This document shows, in pieces, positions 23,922 to 34,600 of a stretch of DNA of 64,000 nt. This DNA comes from Plutella xylostella (taxonomy: Eukaryota > Arthropoda > Insecta > Lepidoptera > Plutellidae): positions 2,425,501-2,489,500 of the forward strand of contig NC_064012.1 of NCBI RefSeq assembly GCF_932276165.1, written 5' to 3'. How positions within the stretch are numbered: the stretch's first letter is position 1; the number at the start of each line of letters is the position of its first letter. Position numbers and translations under genes: made by a program. The notes beneath the pieces are model-generated. The model did not search any database. It saw only the letters and a program-made list of their open reading frames with translations, and was not told the DNA's origin.

Positions 23922-24547
23922 ACTAGCTGCTCCCGCGAGCTTCGATTCGCCTTAATAACTTTACCCGTGGGAATTCCGGGATAAAAAGTAGCTTATGTTC
24001 TTTCTCAGGGTCTATACCATATGTATACCAAAATTAATTCAAATCCGTTTAGTAGTTTTGTCGTGAAAGAGTAACAGACAGACAGACAGACAGACACAGT
24101 TACTTTCGCATTTATATTATACTAGCTGTTCCCGCGCGCTTCGCTTCGCCTTAAAAAGTTTTCCCGTGGGAATTCCGGGATAAAAAGTAGCCTATGTTCT
24201 TTCCCAGGGTCTAGACCGTATGTATACCAAATTTCATTCAAATCCGTTCAGTAGTTTTGGCGTGAAAGAGTAACAGACAGACAGACACAGTTACTTTCGC
24301 ATTTATAATATTAGTTAGGACTAGCTGTTCCCGCGCGCTTCGCTTCGCCTTAAAAAGTTTTCCCGTGGGAATGCCGGGATAAAAAGTAGCCTATGTTCTT
24401 TCCCATGATCTAGGCACTATGTATACCAAATTTCATTCAAATCCGTTCAGTAGTTTTGGCGTGAAAGAGTAACAGACACACAGACAGACAGACACAGTTA
24501 CTTTCGCATTTATAATATTAGTTAGTATTAGTTAGGATTAGTTAGGA
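23922..24547 (+). mobile_element. Three LINE/SINE tails in tandem (copies B, C, D)
   Basis: Units start at 23922, 24121 and 24320, each about 200 bases and each beginning CTAGCTG-TCCCGCG and ending in GACA repeats followed by CAGTTACTTTCGCATTTATA. They share orientation with copy A at 23176. Head-to-tail arrangement suggests repeated insertion at the tail or tandem duplication. Confidence 0.8.
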
Positions 24548-24860
24548 TATTGTTTTTAGGTAGGATAATTTGGTGATAAAAAAAAAATTAACACTTATTT
24601 TTGGTGTCAATGTTTATATTTTAGTATAGCATAATTTGGTGATGATTTATCCGTTTTGGCGACGAAAAAGATTTTCTATTGTAAACTTGCAATTATTTGG
24701 AGGCGTGTTTATTTATTTTGGAACGTAAACGTTTTTTTTTGGGATTTCGATTTTGGAGTTGGTTTAATTAATTTGGTTTTAATTGATTTTTTTGGTGCAA
24801 TGTATTAGCGTACAATTATTTTTTTTGGTGATGATTTAAATTGTACCCATATCTAATTGA
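24548..24860. repeat. AT-rich block with recurring TTTGGTGA motif
   Basis: TTTGGTGATGATTTA occurs at about 24640 and 24828, with variants (TTTTGGTGTCA, TTTTGGCGACG, TTTTGGTGCAA) between. No coding sense; probably a decayed repeat. Confidence 0.4.
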
Positions 24861-25227
24861 TGTGGAAAAAAAACATATCAATATTACATCTATACAAATT
24901 TTACCTTCACCCCATTTGTTTACTCAATTGACATATCTCCAAAATACATTCGTAGTTCGTACACACGGCAACGTCGAATAGTTGGCAGGGCACACTAACG
25001 TAGTGTATGTGTGCACACTAACGTTGTCTATGTGTGCATAAACGCAGAAATCGGTTCACACACCAGTAACAAACCACACACACACACACACACAACAGCA
25101 CAAACGAGTTTGCGCGTAGGCAAACGCCCGTATACCAGCTGTGACATAAAAATATGAACCGGTAGTGTTAGTGAAATAGTTATAAAATTGATGTGAAGCA
25201 AAATTTCACCGCCTGTGTCTATACACT

Positions 25228-25292
25228 TCGTAGCTCATTGGTAGAATGTTAGACTAATGAAACATAGGTCGTGAGTTCGAGTCCACGGAAGG
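25228..25292 (+). repeat. tRNA-like sequence (not a functional tRNA)
   Basis: Has an A-box-like TAGCTCATTGGTAGA and a B-box-like GAGTTCGAGTCC at tRNA-like spacing, but the acceptor, D and T stems do not pair properly. Probably SINE- or tRNA-derived. Confidence 0.45.
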
Positions 25293-25599
25293 TTATTCTT
25301 TTTTTAACTTAATTTCAAATTTTGCGTTAATTTAAACGCTGTTGAGTATAAAATTAATATATTTGAAACTGACAAATGACTACAAGCTGCATAGCTGTCG
25401 ACTATTTCTCTTCGCCAAAAATATATGATTCGTTCTTCATTTGAGAATTAAAACCATTCTACCCTCATACAATATGAATAAACGAAATTTGTTTTTAGTT
25501 TTAGTGACAATTCACCTCTGCGTCTGCAAAGTGATTCACTTTGTGATTTGTCAATTTAATTAATTACTCTTCGCAGTTACTATGGAAAGTCACTTAACC

Positions 25600-26062
25600 A
25601 TGTTCAAAAAGGCGGAGATAATCGTATTTATATGAACAAAATATTACAATTAGTGAAATCGCAAGACGTTTAACGGTAAGTAACATAGAATTGCAAATAT
25701 TTTATTTGACTGTTAGAATATTTGTATTTGTATAAGCTAAGTATTTGTTTTTTTTGTTTGCAGAGGAGAACTGTTCAATTATGGGTTCACCGATACGCAG
25801 ATTCGGGACATGTAGACAGTAGTCGTCTATACGGATGCATCACCACGCCAGCGAGAAATCGTAGCTGCACATAGCGCTGATCCGTTCTGCAGCACCGATC
25901 AGCATCGTCGAAACAGAGTGCGTTTTGCGACTGACTATTTTAAACTTTGATTGGTGCAACAATGTGGTGATATTTAGTGATGAAAAGTTCTTTAAGTCAG
26001 ACAAGGATGGACGTAAGATATTATGGCGAAAAAGTGGTGAAAATTATAGTTATTGGGGTTAG
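25600..26062 (+). pseudogene. Tc1-like transposase remnant
   Basis: A helix-turn-helix part (about 25630-25675 and 25764-25850) and a catalytic-core fragment (about 25905-26062, with SDEKFF) in one strand and order. Multiple in-frame stops and missing parts rule out function. The GTAAGT...TTTGCAG pair at 25676-25763 restores the HTH reading, implying a spliced ancestor. Confidence 0.65.
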
Positions 26063-26544
26063 CTCAGTAATTTTTATTTTTCCATTTGTATAAAATTTTA
26101 GTTATTTTGTTAAATACTTATCATTATTTACAATTATGGGTAAGCCAATGTGTTAATGGTGTTATTGTTACTGAGGTTAGAATAAGTTATCTTATTTCTA
26201 GCTAATTAACATGTTGATTCATATAACTAATGACTTGCCTATTTAATTTAGTAAAACAGCCAGTCCATCCTTTTCTGATGTTTATTATGATTTTAAACTG
26301 CTAATTGAAAATTTTCCTTATTAATATAAACAACAACTATGTTTTAAAACGAAAAACAACAAAAACGTAACATCCTTAATGTTTATGTTACGGCAAGAAT
26401 AAATTTGGTAATTTTAACACTTAATAACTTGTTTCATTTACTTTCTGTGTTGCTTTTATTCGTATATACTACAATACTATTATTAACCATCTTAAAAAAT
26501 AAATTAAATCTATAAAAAAAACAAAAAAGGAATATTGTAAGTTC

Positions 26545-26615
26545 AGTGGGATTTGAACCACCATACCGATTAACGTAAGTCTTGTATCATACCAACTGAG
26601 CCATTCAATCAATTA
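26545..26615 (-). repeat. tRNA-like sequence on the - strand (not a functional tRNA)
   Basis: Reading the - strand, TGGCTCAGTTGG is a perfect A box and GGTTCAAATCC a near B box. The stems are imperfect (an extra C in the T stem, poor acceptor), so it is a tRNA-derived relic. Confidence 0.45.
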
Positions 26616-27084
26616 CAATGCCATGCAAAATTTTGCTTTATATAATAAAAACAATGAATCATTGTCACTGGCACAACTACATGCTTACAATATCTGTGTG
26701 TGGGTTGCCCAGAACTAAATAATTACGTCGACGTCTCCGACACACACATACACTACCTACGTTAGTGTGCCCTGCCAACCATTTAACGTTGCCGTGTGTA
26801 CCTACATTGCAATCGAATTATTCGAATAATAGGTGACTTTGAGACCATCGACACCTATTCGCGACATGATAGATTAGAAGTGATGTCTCATGAATTACCT
26901 AAAATTATGGTCACCAAAAATAGAAAGAGATGGAGGGCTCCGTGCTGACTATCTCTGTCGGCTCGTTTTTTCGGTGCAGTGCGCATTCCTGTTGTATTAT
27001 TACTTCCATGGCTAGTTTAGTTATAAAGTAGCTAAGTTGGTAACATTACAGGCTTGACAGACAGGGGAGCCAACAAAACGGCAT

Positions 27085-27130
27085 ATACAGGATGTCCCAA
27101 AAGTCGATTGACTTTTGAGACACCTCTATA
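27085..27130. mobile_element. 46-bp minimal foldback derivative
   Basis: TATACAGGATGTCCCAAAAG and the mirrored CTTTTGAGACACC-TATA are nearly adjacent. These are the termini of the large foldback element at 47577-49221, with essentially no interior left. Confidence 0.65.
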
Positions 27131-28130
27131 ATATTCTATGAAACTGTATGAAACGCACTCTATCAGTAGGTACCTAAAATGCCAAAAATGCCCTATCTTC
27201 TTTTTATAACTAAACATAATGATCTAAAGTGAAGTTTATAAACCTTCTCGTTACTGTACTCATAACTGTAAAATGTAGAGGGGGTCTGCTGCCTGCCACA
27301 TAGTGACATAGACATCAATGAAATTAAAAAAATACTCTTTTCTCTATTCCTAGTCTATGTTGTCTATGGGTATTGAGAAGAATGGGATAATTTTTTGTGT
27401 GATTTTTACAAATTTACATAGCAATAATAAAGCGATTGAAACAAATGTGAACGTATTAATATATCGTATTTCTTCTTCTTAAAATAAACTAGCTATCCAT
27501 GCTTTTTCAAATAACTTGCAATGCCTGATTGAAAAATGCATTAGTCACTCCATTGCCTTCGTAGATGTTGATGTTGCCTCGAATCTAATAAAGTGTCCAA
27601 GATTTCCCGACATACGGTAAGTAAACACGCTGTTAGTATCTTGTATTAAACTTTATTCCACAAAAATAGAATTTAATAACATTATAGTTTACTTGTTTTA
27701 ATTACAATAAATATTCATAACATTATTAGGGAGGTGTATCAATTTATGAAATTGAAATTTATTTTTGTAATATTGAGTCGTAATTTGTGCACCTTCCTAC
27801 TAAGGTCAATGTTACACTAACATAATATAGGTATATCGTAAACATTATTGGAATTTTTATTATCCTAAAACATCTAATCTAATATTTTGCCTCTGGTAAC
27901 TAACTACTATAGATTTTAATGAGCAAATAATGTGTTGCTTGTTTATTGCTGAACAATGACAATAGGATAATTTTTATAGGATAGTTGTAGCAGTGTGTAG
28001 AAGTGTATAAAAATAAGTACTGGAAATTGTGGTAAACTTATTTTTATGTATTTAATATATTTTTGATATATTAAACACTTTATAAAATAAATAATTTGAC
28101 TTGGCGAGTATGTGTATTTGATAGGGTCTA

Positions 28131-28382
28131 GCTAGACAGACGGACCGCATTTCAACTGCAATCCAACTGCAAATTGCAGTTCAGGTGCAGTTGACACGAC
28201 TGCATTAGAAATGCAAACCAAACGCGAAGTCCAATTGCAGTTCAATTTCAGTCGGTGTGCAGTCGTGTGAACGCGGACTTCGCATTTGGTTTGCAGTTCT
28301 ATTGCAGTTGTATTAACTGCATTCAAACTACACCTGAACTGCAATTTGCAGTTGGATTGCAGTTGAAATGAGGTCAGTCTGT
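28131..28382. mobile_element. Foldback element rich in CTGCAA/TTGCAG
   Basis: Two arms of about 115 bases (28131-28245 and 28260-28382) are diverged inverted copies sharing CATTTCAACTGCAATCCAAC and AAATTGCAGTTCAGGTG. The motif CTGCAA also repeats many times within each arm. Confidence 0.75.
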
Positions 28383-28974
28383 CTACTAGAGTTTACTAGA
28401 CAATAAGATTTTGATTTTATTATTAAATGGCTTGGCTCTAAATTATCGAGGGCTGTTACTGGCTGATATCTGATTACCCTATTATGTACCATGCAATGGC
28501 GGTGCATGTTGGTTCACTTGTAACTTCTGCTATTTATTGGATACACCTATTTCTTCTTCTTGTGGTGTTGCTGGAAAGTGTCAGACTTGCTCGGCCCAGT
28601 GGTCCGCCGTGTCAATACCCCTGTGGTTGGCCTTGAGGAGGTCGTCTTGGATGACCAGTGTTGGGACAGCCAGAGGGATTAAACTTCTGTGAATTCTCCT
28701 GTAATTTATTCAATGTTTATTCATTTATCTATTCAGTGATTGTGAAATGATACTCATTATATTTTAGGGAATATTCCAAATTGTAGTGTAGGTGTTCCTT
28801 ATTTCCCCATTATTGATTTCCAACTTTTTTCTACTTTTACTGTGTTTCCCAAGTGAATTTCATGATAAACTGTTTAAATAGGCTGTAGATGTCTGTGTCA
28901 CCCCAAACTCATGCCAAGGGCAGATTCCCCTTGCTGCACATTAGTATGCGCCGTGTGGATCTTAGTCAACATCT

Positions 28975-29170
28975 TAGTGTGTCTTTTTATTTGAATTTAT
29001 TTAAAATTAGGTTTTAAAGTAAAACATAAAAACAAATTAAATACTTACTAGGAAAAAATATTTATTTCGCCAAGCAAGCATTTATTTTAGCTGTAGTTTA
29101 TTTGTTTCATTATATTTATTTATTTCAATCTTTTATGGCAAGTATGAATATGAATGCAGTATAGAACAAC
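28975..29170. mobile_element. TGTCTTTTTATTTGAATT repeat (copy 1)
   Basis: Shares its start TGTCTTTTTATTTGAATT and later segments (AAACATA, AAATACTT, TAGTTTATTTGTTT, GAATGCAGTATAG) with 53549-53760 in the same orientation. Dispersed non-coding repeat. Confidence 0.5.
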
Positions 29171-29356
29171 ATAGATTATGTTGACTATTATGTAAACATG
29201 AAAAAATAATATTGTGAAGAACCCTAACTAGTCAATGTATTCATGCTAGCATATTTTTACATAATTACCATAAACCAATCCAAAATCAATAAATATCATT
29301 AGTATTTTATAACCAGAGATCCTATCCTATATCCTTGTTTTAAACAACGCCTATAG

Positions 29357-30334
29357 CAGCTATACTCAAACTGCGGCCCGCGGGCCGCATGTGGCCCGTC
29401 GGGCTTTTATCAGTGGCCCGCGTGCCATGAGAGATAATAGAGAATATACATTCTGTGTAAATAGTATCGGATATAAATCCGTAAAACAAAAAAATATTGA
29501 TATACATCCAAATTTATTTTATCACCTTCAAAGTTTGCTCCTTCAAAAACGATACACATCATTTATTTTTATTTTTGTCTTCTATCGATTGAAAACAGTG
29601 CCTCGAAGTGGTAATTTGAGTTTAGGAAAAAAGAAGCTAGAGCCGTGAGCTGCGGCCATATCTGGTTAATATGGTGGATGCTCGATGGTATTTGTTGAGT
29701 GTTTGCTCAAAAATTCATTCATAATGATGATCCTTGTGCGAAAAGCGCAATATCGCGGTGCAAAATATTTTCTCGAATTTTTTTACACACATCTTCGTTA
29801 TTTTCCTACCGTTTGTCTTTCTGGCAAAAATTCCAAGTGCACAATACCACGATAGTGAAAGAAAACTGTCAACATGACAAACTAACAATCGATAGAAGAC
29901 AAAAAGGAAAATTCGCCGCGAGTACTAAACACAACTCTGGAACGCTGTGTTTAAAGAAATGTTGTGATGGCGTACAGTACAACTATAAAGTCCTGAAAAC
30001 GGAAGAAGATTATAACTAATTGTTTAAGACCGTATTTAATTGATCCATTATATTATTTATTTAAGGACAAATCCGTTAAAAAGCTATTATCAATCGGTAT
30101 TTTATTTTTAAAATGTATGTACCTAAATTAATAACTGAAAATGATATAAAGTCTTAGCAAAATCGCTCTTATCCCGATACTTTTTACACAGAGTAGTATA
30201 TGCATGTGTTTTTTTATATTATTATTCAATAGTTTGCATGGCTTTATAACAGTAAAAAAAAATGGTTGCGGCCCGCGACACCATGACTTAAACGTGTTTG
30301 TGGCCCTTATATAAAAAAGGTTGAGTACCAATGA
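29357..30334. mobile_element. hAT-like non-autonomous element with target duplication
   Basis: Identical CCTATAG flanks the unit (29350-29356 and 30335-30341), consistent with the 8-bp duplications of hAT elements allowing one change. The ends contain the mirrored motif TACTCAA followed by GC-rich GCGGCCCGC near each end. The 978-bp interior has one frame (29699-30019) that matches nothing I know. Confidence 0.65.
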
Positions 30335-30341
30335 CCTATAG

Positions 30342-30703
30342 AATCACACATTGTAGGTTTTCAAAAAGACGTCTCATGTGGATTTCATCACGCACGCGGG
30401 ATGGTACGCCATTTTCCGGCGTCTCGCGTGCATATTCCACGAGTTATAATGAATACTTGTATGAACGCATGCAGGGTAATCCCACGTGCGTGATCAAACA
30501 AAGATTAGTGAATTATTCAAATTCTTCTCATCTTACCATAAGCACAAGACCTAGACCGTGTTTGTCACATGAGATTAGTAAACAGTCAGGTTACCGTCTT
30601 TGTGTGTCCCATGCGTCTCTACCCCTACACATTTGCTAATAATTAATAACTGTGAAATTATAGCAATAAAATCTCCCACAGAGAGACGACAACCGCAGCC
30701 ACG
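30342..30703 (+). other. syd: syd 5' flank / 5'UTR with splice acceptor
   Basis: A pyrimidine-rich acceptor (tctcccacag, ending 30681) lies 22 bases before the start codon, so the coding exon probably begins at 30682 and a non-coding first exon lies upstream, not located. A short inverted repeat (ATCACGCACG-GGGAT) pairs 30388-30403 with 30479-30494 and is probably a MITE. Confidence 0.5.
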
Positions 30704-31611
30704 ATGAACTTCGAGGACGGTCCCGGTGGTTTCATCACCCAAGAGACCATCTACGGGACCTCCGAGGAAACTCCCGTCATGACGGAGAAGGTGCAGAACC
30801 TGGCTGGCCAAGTTTACACCGAGTTTGAGCGGATGATCGGCCGGTACGACGAGGATGTGGTCAAGAAGCTCATGCCGTTGGTCGTGCACATTCTGGAGAA
30901 CCTCGACTCCTCCTACAGGAAGGTGCAGCGGCAGGCCGTGGAGCTGGAACTGCTGAGGGAGGACAACGAACAGCTGATGAATCAGTACGATCGGGAGAAG
31001 GTCGGCAGGAAACAAGCTGAACAGAAGGTGAGCCTTGACCGTTAAGTCTTTGTTTCGTTATTCGTGTTGTGTGCAGTTTGCGCTCCACTTCCGATTTGAG
31101 CAGTTATTGCTGCGGTGATAAAGGATTTTAGTTGATTTAAGTTACTGATACTTAATTACTAATAAATCTGGTGTAATGTCGGAATAGCTATTCCGCGTTT
31201 TGTCTCACTTGAAGTGCGGAAGACGCGCGGCCGTGGTAAGTAAGTGTGGCGAAACACGAAGTGGCTATTCCAACATAGCACCACGTTTATTAGAAGTGAT
31301 CTTCATAGATCATCAATCATATTCCAGTTCTAGTGTGAAAATATTAGTTTTTAGTCTTTACTGCTCATGGTTCGGACGTATGTAAGGTACAGTTGATACG
31401 TCACTTGTTCCAACTGGCTTGAGATGATGATGACGACAACCATTGCGTTTGGCAGCTGATCGAGACGGAGGACTTCTTCGAGGGCGAGAAGAAGGAGCTG
31501 TGCAGCCGGCTGGAGAGCCTCGAGAGCATCATCAAGATGCTCGAGATAAAACACAAGAACTTGGTGGACCACGCCTCACGCATAGAGGAGCGGGAAAACG
31601 AACAGAAGAAG
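30704..31611 (+). CDS. syd: syd exons 1-2: RH1 domain and first coiled coil
   Basis: Residues 1-160. The conserved YTEFERMIGRYDEDVVKKLM helix and ELLREDNEQL mark the RH1 domain, the Rab-effector-like module of JIP3/JIP4. Exon 2 (31456-31611) continues the coiled coil (LESIIKMLEIKHKN, ASRIEEREN). The ATG at 30704 precedes the conserved region by about 35 residues, as in relatives. Confidence 0.94.
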
Positions 31612-34600
31612 GTCAGTGTTTTCATAATTTTATAACTCTTTATTGCTTATTTATAGGTGTGAAAAAAGTGGGCTTAATGCTAAAAGCATTTTCTACCAGC
31701 TAACCGACAGGAGGTACAAGGAGATTAGTTAAAAGAAGGGGGTTAAATTGTTTCATCAAACGGAAAAACAGATTGCCTTGCCTTCAAATTAAACAATTAT
31801 AATCTGAATATAATCTGAGTATTTAGCAACCTAATAAACAGTAATAAATTACTAGACCAATAGCTACGCAGTAAAAAAGTTTCGGTATTGATGCAAATCG
31901 ATCTGACTCTTCACTGCAGTAGGTACTTAAATATTTATTATTCACGACATCATTATATCGTAGGCATTGCGATCTCTACTGTGGCAATAGTGGCAAAATG
32001 CAAATGTGAAGGGGTCGGCTGAATAGCCGGCTAGGATTATTGTATACCTGTATTTATTTGTTTATTCTATTTCTCAATTCACATAAACTATAACCTCATA
32101 ATAAACAATAAGCCGGTCACCTAACTGAGTGCTTTATTAAAAAAATCATTGCTGTTACATCATTAGTGGTATGTGGTATAAGGTAGTATAGTAATACTAT
32201 CGTATCTGAATCACCTGATTCTAAGCGTTAAACTTTCATAATGTCATGTGTTTTGTCAAGGAGAGCAGGTACTTACTGGGCATCCGTTATTATGTCGCTT
32301 ATCTTGAAGGCATACTTTTGTTAAGGACGAATTCTATAGTCTTCCGGCATCTGTTATCTTGTTAAGGTGTAGTGCCTTAACATTAGAGCCATTGGGAAAA
32401 AGTACCATCGGGGAAATGCATGCTTCATCCATGCATGATTTCAGGACAATGGCCCGTGCGCAATTCTTTATTCCAACGTGTGTACGTATTAATTATTTGT
32501 AGGTACAGGAAAATTCCCCGATTGGTCTCGAATCAATCCTTTGGGAATATGGTATATTCTACAGCAATGGTAATATAAATGAATGTCGCAATACAAAACG
32601 TAGACTCGAGTTGACTAATTGCATCCCAACTCTGCTACTAATTAGTTTCACAGTCGGATAGTTTTTTTACTTGGCTGATTCCGTAGGTCATATTAGTGTG
32701 TAGTTCCAAGATATTCTAATTAGTGTCGGGAATGGGAGTGTTAGGTACCTTACAACTATGTTGGTAGTCGTTAACGAGCAACTTTCTTAATGAGTATATA
32801 TTATGTTTTACTTGGAACCTAATATTAAAAAGGTTTTCAATATTAATTGCTGCTCAGCGTGTACGAAAATAGTAATTAATTTCGTACAGACCTGGTAAAT
32901 AATTAATATAAGTACCTACATACCGTTCGTATTTATACAAATCGATATTATGTATCCGTAGTGAAAACTGTACTACTTATGTCCCCGGTTGGCAATAAAT
33001 ACAAAAGTCCATTCCACTGGCCGTGTCTGCTACTGCAGCTAGTATTCCTAGGAGAGCCCTCCTCCACAATGAAATATCGGATAACAATTAAACTGTAAGG
33101 CTTCTTTGGCGACGCCCGATACGACTGTTATGTGAGCTGCTTAACGAATAGGCATTATATCCTTGTTTCTTGTGACTATTGAAATAAGATACAAATTACT
33201 TTTGAATTCTAGTTAAAACTCGTTTTTTTAGCAGTAGCTCGCCTTGGACCTTTTTATGAGTTTTTGTTCCAATCGTATGAGACAGCAGATGATGATAGAG
33301 TTAGGATTGTATAGAATACTATGATCCAGACAGTAGACTTACATAGGTACCTACAATATGGGCGGAAAAGTAGAACCAATATCCTATAGAGGTTGTGTAA
33401 ATAACGTGTCACTTTCGTATCGGTCGATATCAAACATATGTCTAGAAATACAGCCTCTTCACGATTGCTACAAGCTAGAAAGTAACTTCACATGAATGAG
33501 GTTATGACTTGTAAATGAAATACACACGACGAGCAATGAAAAAGTTCCACTCACAAAATACCGACACGAAATGGCCGCAATTTCTTCAAACTTTAATTGA
33601 AAATTTGAACAAAATATTTACGTACCTATTTAGTTACGTAATATTGCGCTGTTAAATTTACTTCATTATTGCAGACGGTGGCATTAAGCTAGTCTTTTAT
33701 GGCTATTGTCACTGGAACTTTTTCATTGCTCGTAAGTGTACTAATTTTAGTAATTTTATATTTTTTAAATTGCCTTAAAAATGTCTGATTCACAAAAAAT
33801 ATAATATAAACTACTCGCCGTCATTACGTAATGAGCACTTAACAAAATGTTTAAAATGCAATCGATGAAACCTTCACTCGTAAGGTCATGATCTAGAAAC
33901 AGTCGTCGTAGGTATGTATAGGTACATATATACCTGATAGATATGTAAATTATATTCGAATGCGACAAAAAGAGGCGTATGAGGTCGCGGGTTGATTCCC
34001 GTCCGAGATAGTATACTGAAAAGCCTAGAATGCAAATTTTGTTGTACATATCTTCTGTTAATCTAAAGATGAGTTCTTGATTGGAGACCACGAACAGGCT
34101 AAGACTCCACTAATACTAATAGAACGGGTAGCCGTATATTATGCCTGGATTAGGAAGGCCGAGGACAGAACTTCTCTGACTTATATTTTTTTATTTAACT
34201 AGAGAAGCGTCCGTAGTCGAGAGGGCTAACTGATCACTGAGGTTAAGCAACAACTGACACGGTCAGCCATTGGATAAAAATAAAATAACTATGTGATTAT
34301 GATTATTGTTCTTTGCGTGTACATTACCAATCTATTTAGGTAAATGAGAATGGCCAAATCTGACCCGCTTTGAAGCCATTAACCAAACCTATTTTTATTC
34401 AATGATAAAGGTGTTATAAATGAGGGAAAAATATTTAAAAATATCTAAACCTCGTTAAAAAAAAAGTATGAGGGAAACATCTAGTCAGTACAAAGACTTC
34501 ATCTTTCAGCACCTATATCTTCGTCCTCCCATGCCTCATATTAATAAAATTTCCAACAGGATATACTGTAGTCATGGGCTACACATCAGTATATGTTTCA

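Larger units (their letters stand above)
24962..26798 (+). mobile_element. Tc1/mariner-like element, decayed
   Basis: Ends CACACGGCAACG and its mirror CGTTGCCGTGTG are flanked by TA (24960-24961 and 26799-26800). The similarity continues inward with gaps for about 55 bases (TTGGCAGGGCACACTAACGTA). The 1.84-kb interior has transposase remnants on the + strand: an HTH part (ISEIARRL then RRTVQLW), separated by an apparent 88-bp GT-AG intron (25676-25763), and further on VVIFSDEK followed by DGRKILW, containing the second catalytic Asp. Stop codons interrupt the frame, so it is dead. tRNA-like segments lie near both ends. Confidence 0.7.
22545..27012. mobile_element. Composite block bounded by long inverted repeats
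   Basis: 22547-22710 and 26925-27012 are inverted, diverged copies sharing CATGGAAGTAATAATACAAC and AGGAATGCGCACT, then GAGCCGA-AGAGA and GAGCCC-TCTCTTTCT. The 4.4 kb between them contains LINE tails and a Tc1-like element, so other elements may have inserted into one parent, or two copies may have landed in opposite orientation. Confidence 0.5.
16651..30340. other. Gene-free block of nested transposon remnants
   Basis: About 13.7 kb between DNAJC22 and syd without a host gene. It holds the elements listed individually below (17047-30334). Stretches not assigned to an element, such as 20400-21600, are AT-rich with only decayed repeats. Confidence 0.7.

Noticed and set aside
25228..25292. Functional tRNA gene
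   Set aside because: A and B boxes are present but the stems do not pair; the sequence sits inside a transposon.
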